From: Lachnospiraceae bacterium KGMB03038
Lineage (GTDB): Bacteria > Bacillota > Clostridia > Lachnospirales > Lachnospiraceae
Reading direction: 5' to 3'
DNA length: 64,000 nt
NCBI GenBank assembly: GCA_007361935.1
Contig: CP041667.1
Span: 124,001-188,000 of the forward strand
Numbering within the stretch: the first letter of the stretch is position 1; every line of letters starts with the position of its first letter. The notes under the pieces are model-generated. The model was not told the DNA's origin. It saw only the letters and a list, made by a program, of their open reading frames with translations, and did no database searches. Of the stretch, positions 41,226-49,990 are shown piece by piece. The translations under genes and the position numbers were made by a program.

Positions 41226-43073
41226 TTGAAGGACGGAAAGAACAGAGGATTAAGCGGGGTTACCCTGCTGATATTTATCCTGTTTTTATTTGGAGTGTTG
41301 TGGTTCACAAACCAATTTGACCAGAGAGACCGGGAGATCACCTGGAAAGAATTTGAGGAACTGACAGCCAGCGAAGACGTGGAGTCTTATACGATCAGAC
41401 AGAATAAAAACGTGCCCACCGGCCGTCTGGAGATCCAGCTGAAAGATTCAGGCGGTGAGGAAGGGGAAATGAAGTACCTGTATGTATCAGATGTCAATGA
41501 GATTCAGGACTATCTGAAGGGAAAAAATATTGACTACGACATGTCGGACGTTCCAAGAGACAGTTGGTTTACGATGACGATCATGCCGATGCTGCTGATG
41601 CTGGCCGGTATTCTGATCATTTTCTTTTTTATGAACCGTCAGGGCGGCGGGGCGAATTCAAAAGCTATGAATTTTGGAAAAAGCCGGGCAAAGATGAGTA
41701 CAGACAGCGATAAAAAAGTAACCTTTGCTCAGGTGGCCGGACTGCAGGAAGAAAAAGAAGAGCTGGAGGAGATCGTAGACTTCCTGAAGTCTCCTAAGAA
41801 ATACATCCAGGTAGGTGCCAGGATCCCGAAAGGAGTCCTGCTGGTAGGGCCTCCGGGAACAGGCAAGACTCTGCTGGCCAAGGCGGTGGCAGGAGAAGCG
41901 GGAGTCCCGTTTTTCAGCATTTCTGGTTCAGACTTTGTAGAAATGTTTGTGGGAGTAGGCGCTTCCAGGGTAAGAGACTTGTTTGAGGACGCAAAGAAAC
42001 ATGCGCCGTGTATTGTTTTTATCGATGAGATCGATGCTGTGGCAAGGCGGAGAGGAACAGGTATGGGCGGCGGCCATGACGAGCGGGAGCAGACATTGAA
42101 TCAGCTTCTGGTGGAAATGGATGGATTTGGCGTCAATGAAGGCATTATCGTGATGGCCGCGACAAACCGGGTAGATATCCTGGATCCGGCGATCCTGCGG
42201 CCGGGTCGTTTTGACCGGAAAGTCATGGTAGGCAGACCGGACGTGCAGGGGAGAGAGGAAATCCTTAAGGTCCATGCGAAAGGAAAGCCTTTAAGCGAGG
42301 AAGTGGATCTGAAGCAGATCGCGCAGACGACGGCAGGGTTTACCGGCGCCGATCTGGAGAATCTGCTGAATGAGGCGGCAATCCTTGCGGCAAAGGATAA
42401 CCGGGTTTATTTACTGCAGGACGATATTAAAAAAGCGTTTGTGAAAGTGGGGATAGGATCTGAGAAGAAGAGCCGCGTGATTTCCGAAAAAGAAAAGAAG
42501 ATTACCGCTTTTCACGAGGCGGGACACGCGATCCTGTACCACGTGCTCCCGGATGTGGGACCGGTGTATAGTGTATCTATTATCCCTACCGGCGTGGCGG
42601 GCGGTTATACCATGCCTTTGCCGGAGAGAGATGAGATGTACAACACCAAAGGGAAGATGCTCCAGGATATCACGGTAGCTTTGGGCGGCCGTGTAGCGGA
42701 GGAAGAGGTATTTGATGATATTACCACAGGCGCTTCCCAGGATATCAAGCAGGCTACAAGCCTGGCCAAATCTATGGTGACGAAATTTGGAATGTCTGAG
42801 GCTGTCGGGCTGATCAATTATGACAATGACAGCGATGAAGTCTTTATCGGCCGTGACCTTGCTCATACCTCCAGAGGATATGGGGAGAGCGTGGCGACGA
42901 CTATTGATCGGGAAGTGAAACGGATCATCGACGAATGTTATGACAGGGCAAAACAGATCATCCACGAGTATGATGATGTGCTCCACACATGTGCGGAACT
43001 TCTGCTTCAAAAGGAGAAGATCTCCAGGGATGAATTTGAAAGCCTGTTTGAGGGCAGGGCGCAGAAGGCGTAA
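41226..43073 (+). CDS. ftsH: ATP-dependent zinc metalloprotease FtsH
   Basis: The 615-residue membrane protease has two N-terminal membrane helices (residues ~8-25 and ~115-137), an AAA+ domain with GPPGTGKTLLAKAVAGE, CIVFIDEIDAV and RPGRFDRKV, and an M41 protease domain with the zinc motif HEAGHAILYH. It degrades membrane and regulatory proteins. The start is a TTG at 41226 with AAAGGGG upstream. Confidence 0.96.
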   Translation: MKDGKNRGLSGVTLLIFILFLFGVLWFTNQFDQRDREITWKEFEELTASEDVESYTIRQNKNVPTGRLEIQLKDSGGEEGEMKYLYVSDVNEIQDYLKGKNIDYDMSDVPRDSWFTMTIMPMLLMLAGILIIFFFMNRQGGGANSKAMNFGKSRAKMSTDSDKKVTFAQVAGLQEEKEELEEIVDFLKSPKKYIQVGARIPKGVLLVGPPGTGKTLLAKAVAGEAGVPFFSISGSDFVEMFVGVGASRVRDLFEDAKKHAPCIVFIDEIDAVARRRGTGMGGGHDEREQTLNQLLVEMDGFGVNEGIIVMAATNRVDILDPAILRPGRFDRKVMVGRPDVQGREEILKVHAKGKPLSEEVDLKQIAQTTAGFTGADLENLLNEAAILAAKDNRVYLLQDDIKKAFVKVGIGSEKKSRVISEKEKKITAFHEAGHAILYHVLPDVGPVYSVSIIPTGVAGGYTMPLPERDEMYNTKGKMLQDITVALGGRVAEEEVFDDITTGASQDIKQATSLAKSMVTKFGMSEAVGLINYDNDSDEVFIGRDLAHTSRGYGESVATTIDREVKRIIDECYDRAKQIIHEYDDVLHTCAELLLQKEKISRDEFESLFEGRAQKA

Positions 43074-43126
43074 AACCAGACGGAAAGAGACAGACTGTCA
43101 ACTGCCAATAGAGAGGATTGATTTGC

Positions 43127-45172
43127 ATGAAGAAACAGGCGTTATTTTGTGACGGGACCGGCAGCTATGTGATCCCGCCGGAACCGAAGTGTAACCAGAT
43201 GGTTACACTTCGCTTTCGTACGGCGAAGGATGACGTGCAGCGGGTATGCCTGGTCACAGATGCGGGCAGCTATGAGATGGAAAAAAAGGAGTCAAAAGGA
43301 GAATTTGACTACTATGCTATAGAGTGGAGATTGGGAGAAGAGAATTTTTCCTATTGTTTTGAGATCCAGGACCAGGAATCTGTTTGTTATTACAACCAGT
43401 GCGGTACTGCGAAAGAAATTGTGGAATTTTATAATTTTGTCATTGCTCCGGGATTTTCCACACCGGACTGGGCGAAGGGCGCGGTCATGTATCAGATTTA
43501 TACAGACCGCTTTTGCAATGGGGACCCTTCCAATGATGCGGAGACGAATGAGTATTATTATATTGGCGGATATAGCAGCCGGGTGACAAACTGGGATAAA
43601 TATCCGGCGGCAATGGGCGTACGGGAATTCTACGGGGGAGATATCCGGGGAGTCATGGAGAAGCTGGATTATCTCCAGGATCTGGGCGTGGAAGTGCTGT
43701 ATTTTAATCCGCTTTTTGTCTCTCCTTCCAACCATAAGTATGATATCCAGGACTATGATTATATTGATCCCCACTATGGCGTGATCGTGGAGGACGGCGG
43801 AGAAGTGCTGGCGGATGGAGAGACAGACAATGCCAAAGCGACGAAATATCAGAAGCGGACTACCGATATCCGGAATCTGGAAGCCAGCAACCAGCTCTTT
43901 ATCGAATTTGTGGAAGAGATTCACCGAAGAGGAATGAAGATCATTTTGGACGGAGTGTTTAACCACTGTGGTTCCTTTAATAAATGGATGGATCGGGAGA
44001 GGATCTACGAGAATCAGGAGGGATATGAGGCGGGGGCTTATATTTCGCCGCGCAGCCCTTATAGGAGTTATTTCCGGTTTTTCAGAGAAGAGGAGGGGAG
44101 CTGGCCTTATAACAATCACTATGATGGGTGGTGGGGCCATGACACTCTGCCTAAATTAAATTATGAAGACTCGGTCAAGCTGGAAAATTATATTTTGTAT
44201 ATTGGGAGAAAATGGGTATCCCCGCCTTTTAATGTGGATGGGTGGCGGCTGGACGTAGCGGCTGATCTGGGAAGAAGCAATGAGTACAACCATGAATTCT
44301 GGAAAAAATTCCGGACGGCAGTGAAAGACGCAAATCCAAATGCGATCATTTTGGCGGAACATTATGGGGATCCGGGAAGCTGGCTTCAGGGAGACGAATG
44401 GGATACGGTCATGAACTATGACGCGTTTATGGAGCCCTTTACCTGGTTTTTGACCGGGATGGAGAAGCACAGCGATGAGATGCGGGTGGAGCTGCAGGGA
44501 AATGCGGATAATCTAGTGGGGGCGATCACACATCATATGTCAAATATGCTGACGCCGTCCCTTCAGACGGCGATGAACGAGCTGTCCAACCATGATCATT
44601 CCCGTTTCCTGACAAGAACCAACCATATGGTGGGGCGTGTGGAGACACTGGGGCCGGAAGCCGCGGGAGAATATGTGAATCTGGCGGTAATGCGGGAAGC
44701 CGTTGTCATCCAGATGACCTGGGTAGGAGCGCCGACGGTTTACTATGGCGATGAGGCAGGAGTCTGCGGATTCACAGATCCGGACAATCGCAGAACATAC
44801 CCATGGGGGAAAGAAAATAAAGAGCTGCTGGAATTCCACAAAGAAATGATACGTATCCATAAAGAGTATCCGGTACTGCGGACCGGTTCCTTGAATATCC
44901 TGTCCTGGGAGGAAAACATATTCAGCTTTGCTAGATTTGGGAATGGAGAGCCGGTTGTGATCATCATCAATAACCGGAGCGAGCTGGCAGAAGTGACGGT
45001 GCCTGTCTGGCAGGCGGAAGTGCCGATGAAAAGCCGGATGAAACGGCTGATGTATTCCTATGCGGACGGGTACACGACAGAATATGAAGAATACCTGGTG
45101 CAGGGCGGAGAAGTAGTGGTCAATATGGGCGCACATTCAGCGCTGGTAATGGTGGGGCCGGGGGATTTTTAA
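43127..45172 (+). CDS. GH13 alpha-amylase family enzyme (neopullulanase-like)
   Basis: The 681-residue cytoplasmic enzyme has an N-terminal beta-sandwich (residues ~1-110) and a GH13 barrel with region I DGVFNHCG, region II GWRLDVAADL (nucleophile Asp), region III ILAEHYGD (acid Glu) and region IV LSNHDHSRF. The HKYDIQDYDYIDPHYG stretch is typical of neopullulanase/cyclomaltodextrinase types that act on maltodextrins. No signal peptide is seen. The ATG at 43127 has AGAGGA upstream. The last residues GPGDF and the stop are encoded by repeat R8, so the original C-terminus has been altered. Confidence 0.9.
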   Translation: MKKQALFCDGTGSYVIPPEPKCNQMVTLRFRTAKDDVQRVCLVTDAGSYEMEKKESKGEFDYYAIEWRLGEENFSYCFEIQDQESVCYYNQCGTAKEIVEFYNFVIAPGFSTPDWAKGAVMYQIYTDRFCNGDPSNDAETNEYYYIGGYSSRVTNWDKYPAAMGVREFYGGDIRGVMEKLDYLQDLGVEVLYFNPLFVSPSNHKYDIQDYDYIDPHYGVIVEDGGEVLADGETDNAKATKYQKRTTDIRNLEASNQLFIEFVEEIHRRGMKIILDGVFNHCGSFNKWMDRERIYENQEGYEAGAYISPRSPYRSYFRFFREEEGSWPYNNHYDGWWGHDTLPKLNYEDSVKLENYILYIGRKWVSPPFNVDGWRLDVAADLGRSNEYNHEFWKKFRTAVKDANPNAIILAEHYGDPGSWLQGDEWDTVMNYDAFMEPFTWFLTGMEKHSDEMRVELQGNADNLVGAITHHMSNMLTPSLQTAMNELSNHDHSRFLTRTNHMVGRVETLGPEAAGEYVNLAVMREAVVIQMTWVGAPTVYYGDEAGVCGFTDPDNRRTYPWGKENKELLEFHKEMIRIHKEYPVLRTGSLNILSWEENIFSFARFGNGEPVVIIINNRSELAEVTVPVWQAEVPMKSRMKRLMYSYADGYTTEYEEYLVQGGEVVVNMGAHSALVMVGPGDF

Positions 45173-45212
45173 AAATCCCCCGGCCCAAATTGAAAATGCC
45201 CTGTCCCTTTTT
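45153..45212 (-). repeat. REP-like palindromic repeat, copy R8
   Basis: Hairpin on the left, head on the right (minus). The hairpin supplies the last codons and the TAA of the GH13 gene. The copy fills the space between two convergent genes and can terminate both. Confidence 0.9.
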
Positions 45213-45215
45213 GCA

Positions 45216-46025
45216 TTAGCAGGTCAAAACTTCGACGCCTGTTTCTGTGATCAGGACCATATATTCAATTTGTGCGGAAAGGCCGTCATCAATCGTATAG
45301 ACCGTCCAGCCATTTTCTTCATCCACATAGAAATCGGGACTTCCCTCATTGATCATCGGTTCGATGGTGAACATCATGCCGGGAACCAGGACCATTTCGC
45401 TTCCTTTAGGGGTAACGTAGCTGACGAAAGGATCTTCATGAAATTCGAGCCCAATCCCATGGCCGCCGATTTCTTCTACAACGGAATAGCCATTGCGTTG
45501 AGCGTGGGTCCAGATGGCATGGGCGATATCACCCAGATGTCCCCAGGGTTTTGCCTGGGTAAGCCCCAGTTCCACACATTCTTTCGTGGTTTGGACCAGT
45601 CTTTCTGCCTGGGGAGAGACAGAACCAAGGGTGAACATCCTGGAAGCGTCGGAGAAGTATCCATCTAAAATGGTGGAAACATCTACATTGATGATATCTC
45701 CGTCCTCTAAGAATTCGTGTTCATCGGGAATCCCATGACAGATTACATTGTTGATAGAAGTACACACGCTTTTGGGAAAACCTTCATAGTTCAAAGGCGC
45801 GGGAATACCGCCGTGCTGAACGGTAAAATCATAGACGAGCCGGTCGATTTCCGCTGTACTCATACCAATGTGAATATGCTCTGCTACATGGTCGAGAACC
45901 GCAGTGTTTAACTTTGCGCTTTTTTTAATGGCTTCAATCTGCTCTGGAGTCTTTAGCAGAGAACGATCGGGAACGATCTCGCCTTTGGCGGCAAGAGACC
46001 ATAGTTTGATGTCTAATTTGTCCAC
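45216..46025 (-). CDS. map: methionine aminopeptidase type I
   Basis: The 269-residue enzyme removes N-terminal Met from new proteins. Metal ligands are visible in NVDVSTILDGYFSDASRM (two Asp), GGHGIGLEFHE (His), FTIEPMI (Glu) and QIEYMVLI (Glu). It has a ~25-residue N-terminal extension before the core. The start is a GTG at 46025 with an AGCAGG site; TATAAT at 46065-46070 is a likely -10. Confidence 0.93.
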   Translation of the reverse strand: MDKLDIKLWSLAAKGEIVPDRSLLKTPEQIEAIKKSAKLNTAVLDHVAEHIHIGMSTAEIDRLVYDFTVQHGGIPAPLNYEGFPKSVCTSINNVICHGIPDEHEFLEDGDIINVDVSTILDGYFSDASRMFTLGSVSPQAERLVQTTKECVELGLTQAKPWGHLGDIAHAIWTHAQRNGYSVVEEIGGHGIGLEFHEDPFVSYVTPKGSEMVLVPGMMFTIEPMINEGSPDFYVDEENGWTVYTIDDGLSAQIEYMVLITETGVEVLTC

Positions 46026-46084
46026 ATGATTACCTGCTTTCTGTAAATAATATTATCGTAGTATATTATAGCATTATTTTTCAT

Positions 46085-46140
46085 TTGGGACGGGGGATTT
46101 TTAAAAATCCCCCGTCCCAAATGAAAAATACCCTGTCCCC
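46085..46140 (-). repeat. REP-like palindromic repeat, copy R9 (variant stem)
   Basis: Minus copy with the GGGACGGGGG / CCCCCGTCCC stem, like R3. It lies between the divergent map and pfkA promoters, the only copy placed between divergent 5' ends. Confidence 0.88.
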
Positions 46141-46141
46141 A

Positions 46142-46170
46142 TTGTCTCGAATTCAAAAATAAGGTATAAT
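46142..46170 (+). promoter_or_regulatory. pfkA promoter
   Basis: TTGTCT (46142-46147), 17 bp, TATAAT (46165-46170), directly after repeat R9. Confidence 0.65.
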
Positions 46171-46221
46171 TTTACCTGACAACTTTTCAGCAATACGGAT
46201 CAATCAGAGAGGAGTGATCAG

Positions 46222-47298
46222 ATGTTAAGAATGGGAATGTTGACCAGCGGAGGCGACTGCCAGGCGCTGAACGCGGCGATGCGCGGCGTTGTGAAAGGGC
46301 TTTGTTCCAGACGTGATGATGTGGAGATCTATGGCTTTCAGGAAGGTTATAAGGGCTTGATATATTCGAATTTCAAAATGCTTACGTCAAAGGATTTTTC
46401 GGGGATTCTTACATTGGGAGGAACGATTCTTGGAACTTCTCGGCAGCCTTTCAAATTGATGAGAGTACCGGATGAAAATGGCTTGGACAAGGTGGAAGCT
46501 ATGAAGCATACTTACCACAAGCTGAACCTGGACTGTCTGGTGGTCTTAGGCGGAAATGGGACTCATAAGACGGCGAATCTTCTTCGCGAAGAGGGACTGA
46601 ATGTGATCACTCTTCCAAAGACGATTGACAATGATCTGTGGGGAACGGATATGACTTTTGGATTCCAGAGCGCGGTGGATATTGCGACGGATACCATCGA
46701 CCGAATCCATACTACGGCTACTTCTCACAGCCGTGTGTTTATCATCGAGGTTATGGGCCACAAAGTAGGATGGGTTACGCTCCACGCGGGAATTGCCGGA
46801 GGCGCGGATATCATTCTGCTTCCAGAGATTCCATATGACATCGATGTGATCGCGGATGCGATCAACCGCAGAAAAGCGGCAGGCAAGCGGTTTACTATTA
46901 TCGCGGTGGCGGAAGGAGCTATTTCTAAAAAGGATGCGAAGCTTTCCAAGAAAGAGTTGAAAGCAAAGAAGGAAAAAGAGAAATATCCGTCTGTCGCGTA
47001 TGAATTGGCAGAAAGAGTGCAAAAGAAAACGGATCAGGAAGTTCGGATCACCGTGCCGGGACATACCCAGAGGGGCGGTTCTCCGTGTCCTTATGACCGG
47101 GTGCTGGCTACAAGACTTGGAGCGGCCGCGGCGGAAGCGATCTTAGAAGGCGATTTTGGCTGCATGGTTGGAGTATCAAATAATAAGATCATCCGTGTTC
47201 CCCTTTCGGAGGTGGCAGGAAAATTAAAATATGTAGATCCTGATTCCGAAATCATAAAGGAAGCAAAGCTGACAGGAATCAGCTTTGGGGATGAATAG
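46222..47298 (+). CDS. pfkA: 6-phosphofructokinase
   Basis: The 358-residue enzyme phosphorylates fructose 6-phosphate. It has MLTSGGDCQALNAAMRG, GGNGTHKTA, the catalytic loop PKTIDNDLWGT, and PGHTQRGGSPCPYDR. The residue after GGN is Gly, as in ATP-dependent enzymes, but the loop has Lys (PKTIDND) as in PPi-dependent ones, so the phosphate donor cannot be read with certainty. AGAGGAG precedes the ATG. It starts a pfkA-dnaX-ybaB-recR run. Confidence 0.92.
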   Translation: MLRMGMLTSGGDCQALNAAMRGVVKGLCSRRDDVEIYGFQEGYKGLIYSNFKMLTSKDFSGILTLGGTILGTSRQPFKLMRVPDENGLDKVEAMKHTYHKLNLDCLVVLGGNGTHKTANLLREEGLNVITLPKTIDNDLWGTDMTFGFQSAVDIATDTIDRIHTTATSHSRVFIIEVMGHKVGWVTLHAGIAGGADIILLPEIPYDIDVIADAINRRKAAGKRFTIIAVAEGAISKKDAKLSKKELKAKKEKEKYPSVAYELAERVQKKTDQEVRITVPGHTQRGGSPCPYDRVLATRLGAAAAEAILEGDFGCMVGVSNNKIIRVPLSEVAGKLKYVDPDSEIIKEAKLTGISFGDE

Positions 47299-47321
47299 AG
47301 CATAGAACGGGAGTGTAGAAA

Positions 47322-48914
47322 ATGTCATACATGGCCTTGTACCGGAAATTTAGGCCGGATGAATTTGCAGACGTAAAAGGGCAGGATGCCATTGTTAAGA
47401 CTTTAAAGAATCAAATCAAGTCAGACCGTATCGGACATGCGTATCTCTTCTGCGGAACCCGCGGAACAGGGAAAACAACGGTGGCCAAGATATTCGCGAA
47501 AGCGGTGAATTGTGAACATCCTGTGGATGGGAGTCCCTGCGGAGAGTGCGAGACATGCCGAAGTATTGCCGCGGGAACATCCATGAATGTGATCGAGATT
47601 GACGCGGCTTCCAATAATGGCGTGGATAATATCCGGGAGATCCGGGAAGAAGTGGCTTACCGGCCGACCGAAGGCAGGTATAAAGTTTATATCATTGACG
47701 AAGTGCATATGCTTTCCATAGGGGCGTTTAACGCGCTTCTTAAGACGCTGGAGGAGCCGCCGGAATATGTAATCTTTATCCTGGCCACCACAGAGTCTAA
47801 CAAAATCCCGGTCACCATCTTAAGCCGGTGCCAGCGGTATGATTTTAAACGGATTTCCATTGATACTATTGCCGATAGGCTGAGAGAATTGATCGACAAA
47901 GAGCAGTGGGATGTCGAAGATAAGGCGGTCCGCTATCTGGCTCGGATGGCGGACGGCTCTATGCGAGACGCCCTGAGTCTTCTGGATCAGTGCGCGGCAT
48001 TTTATATCGGAGAAACCCTTACTTATGACCATGTACTGGAAGTGCTGGGGGCAGTAGATACGGAAGTGTTCAGCCGGCTGCTGCGGCAGCTGCTGGATAT
48101 GGATGTGCAAAAGGTTGTGGAGACAGTGGATGAATTGGTGATGCAAGGGCGGGATATTTCTCAGCTTTCCGCGGATTTCACCTGGTATCTCAGAAATCTT
48201 TTGCTGGTAAGCAGTTCCGATGAAATGGAAGATGTGCTGGATATGTCAACAGAAAACCTAGCCCGCTTAAAAGAAGAGGCGGATATGGTAGATATGGATA
48301 CCCTGCTCCATTATATCCGGGTTTTTTCCGATCTGACGGGCCAGTTAAGGTATGCGGCTCAGAAACGGGTGCTGCTGGAGGTAGCGCTGATCAAACTGTG
48401 CAGACCAGCTATGGAAACCCGGCAGGATGCGCTTCTGGACCGGATTCGGGCGGTGGAGAAGCAGTTGGAGGAAGGAGTAATGCTGCGGCCGGCACGTCAA
48501 GACCAGGCAGCTGGCGGGTATTTATCGGAAGAGTCGGACGGACTTCCGGCGGGAAAGACACAGGCAGCGAAACCCCAGCTTCCCAAGGCATTAAACGAAG
48601 ACGTAAAAGCAGTGGCGAAAGACTTCCGCGGTTTCCTAAATGCTGCCTCGCCAATGCTGCGAACATATTTGAAGCAGGCGCGGCTGAGCGCCGGGGAAGG
48701 GAATCGGCTTTTGATCGTTCTCCCCGATGAGCTGAGCGCCAGTGTGGTTGGCAGTCAGGAACATAAAGAGGAAATCGAGCACCTGATCGCGGAGAAAACA
48801 GGCAAAGAGATTCAGGTGGAAATCCGCTGCCTGGAAGAAGGCAGGCGGTTTGAAGATCATTTTATAGATCTTGAAAGCTTGATCAATATGGAAATCACGG
48901 TGGAAGACGAATAA
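47322..48914 (+). CDS. dnaX: DNA polymerase III gamma/tau subunit
   Basis: The 530-residue clamp-loader ATPase has YRKFRPDEFADVKGQ, Walker A CGTRGTGKTTVAK, a zinc module (CEHPVDGSPCGECETC), Walker B VYIIDEVHML and the sensor SRCQRYDFKRI. The C-terminal tau-like part is short and variable. The dnaX-ybaB-recR order is conserved in bacteria. Confidence 0.95.
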   Translation: MSYMALYRKFRPDEFADVKGQDAIVKTLKNQIKSDRIGHAYLFCGTRGTGKTTVAKIFAKAVNCEHPVDGSPCGECETCRSIAAGTSMNVIEIDAASNNGVDNIREIREEVAYRPTEGRYKVYIIDEVHMLSIGAFNALLKTLEEPPEYVIFILATTESNKIPVTILSRCQRYDFKRISIDTIADRLRELIDKEQWDVEDKAVRYLARMADGSMRDALSLLDQCAAFYIGETLTYDHVLEVLGAVDTEVFSRLLRQLLDMDVQKVVETVDELVMQGRDISQLSADFTWYLRNLLLVSSSDEMEDVLDMSTENLARLKEEADMVDMDTLLHYIRVFSDLTGQLRYAAQKRVLLEVALIKLCRPAMETRQDALLDRIRAVEKQLEEGVMLRPARQDQAAGGYLSEESDGLPAGKTQAAKPQLPKALNEDVKAVAKDFRGFLNAASPMLRTYLKQARLSAGEGNRLLIVLPDELSASVVGSQEHKEEIEHLIAEKTGKEIQVEIRCLEEGRRFEDHFIDLESLINMEITVEDE

Positions 48915-48952
48915 GGATTCCGCCGGTATCAGAAATAGAAGGGAGATTAAAC

Positions 48953-49306
48953 ATGGCAAAAAGAGGAGGATTCCCAGGCGGCGGAATGCCGGGAAACATG
49001 GCAAATCTAATGAAGCAGGCGCAGAAAATGCAGCGCCAGATGGAAGAGCAGGCAAAGGAAATGGAGACAAAAGAATTTACGGCTGCCGCTGGCGGCGGAG
49101 CGGTAGAGGTAACAGTCTCTGGGGCAAGAAAAATCTTGAAAGTAAAGCTGGCGGAAGAAGCGGTAGATCCAGATGATGTGGAAATGCTGGAGGATATGAT
49201 CGTGGCAGCGGTCAATGAAGCGCTAGAAAAAGTAGAGGCAGAATCCGCCTCAGCGATGTCCAAATTCACCGGCGGCATGGGCGGCGGAATGCCGGGATTG
49301 TTTTAG
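48953..49306 (+). CDS. YbaB/EbfC nucleoid-associated protein
   Basis: The 117-residue protein has Gly/Met-rich ends (GGFPGGGMPGNM and GGMGGGMPGLF) around the YbaB core (LMKQAQKMQRQMEEQAKEME, then VTVSGARKILKVKL). It is a dimeric DNA-binding protein between dnaX and recR, as usual. AGGGAG precedes the ATG. Confidence 0.94.
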   Translation: MAKRGGFPGGGMPGNMANLMKQAQKMQRQMEEQAKEMETKEFTAAAGGGAVEVTVSGARKILKVKLAEEAVDPDDVEMLEDMIVAAVNEALEKVEAESASAMSKFTGGMGGGMPGLF

Positions 49307-49321
49307 CGGGAGCGGATAAGC

Positions 49322-49918
49322 ATGGAATATTATAGCAGCCAGATTGGGAAATTGATCGAAGAACTTTCGTGTCTTCCCGGAATTGGAACAAAGTCAGCGG
49401 CAAGGCTGGCTTTTCACTTGATACACATGCCAAAAGAGGATGTCAAACGTCTGGCGGACACTATGGTAGAAGCAAGGGAGAATGTGAGATACTGCAAAGA
49501 GTGCTGCACATTGACAGACCAGGAGATCTGCCCGATCTGCAGTAATCCGGCCAGAGATCATAAGACAATTATGGTAGTGGAAAATACAAGAGATCTTGCG
49601 GCCTATGAGAAGACCGGAAGATATGAAGGCGTTTACCATGTGCTTCACGGGGCGATTTCTCCGATGCTGGGCATCGGACCGGAAGATATCCGGCTAAAAG
49701 AACTGATCACCCGTTTGGAAGGAGAGGTGGAGGAAGTTATTATCGCCACGAACTCCAGCCTTGAGGGAGAGACAACCGCAATGTATATCAGCAAACTGAT
49801 CAAGCCTACAGGGATCAAAGTCAGCAGGATCGCAAGCGGCGTGCCGGTAGGCGGGGATTTGGAGTATATTGATGAAGTAACCCTGCTCCGGGCGTTGGAA
49901 GGGCGGACAGAACTTTAA
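49322..49918 (+). CDS. recR: recombination protein RecR
   Basis: The 198-residue protein has the helix-hairpin-helix LSCLPGIGTKSAARLAFHL, a four-cysteine zinc site (CKECCTLTDQEICPIC) and a Toprim domain (IMVVENTRDLAAYE). It works with RecF/RecO in gap repair. Repeat R10 begins inside its stop codon. Confidence 0.96.
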   Translation: MEYYSSQIGKLIEELSCLPGIGTKSAARLAFHLIHMPKEDVKRLADTMVEARENVRYCKECCTLTDQEICPICSNPARDHKTIMVVENTRDLAAYEKTGRYEGVYHVLHGAISPMLGIGPEDIRLKELITRLEGEVEEVIIATNSSLEGETTAMYISKLIKPTGIKVSRIASGVPVGGDLEYIDEVTLLRALEGRTEL

Positions 49919-49977
49919 AAAGGGACAGGGCATTTTCAATCGGGGCCGGGGGATTTTAAAAAATCCCCCGGCCCCAA
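49917..49977 (+). repeat. REP-like palindromic repeat, copy R10
   Basis: Head first (plus). It overlaps the recR TAA and ends 14 bp before the LacI-type gene. Its centre has one T fewer and one A more than the other copies, so the hairpin is slightly shifted. Confidence 0.9.
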
Positions 49978-49990
49978 CGAAAGGAACAGT

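Noticed and set aside
41213..41226. GGGGACAGACATT before ftsH as an eleventh repeat copy
   Set aside because: Only about 10 bases resemble the head and no hairpin follows; the GGGG is better read as the ftsH ribosome-binding site.
1790..49977. Ten near-identical palindromes as a CRISPR array
   Set aside because: Copies are thousands of bases apart, in both orientations and without regular spacers; no cas genes are present.
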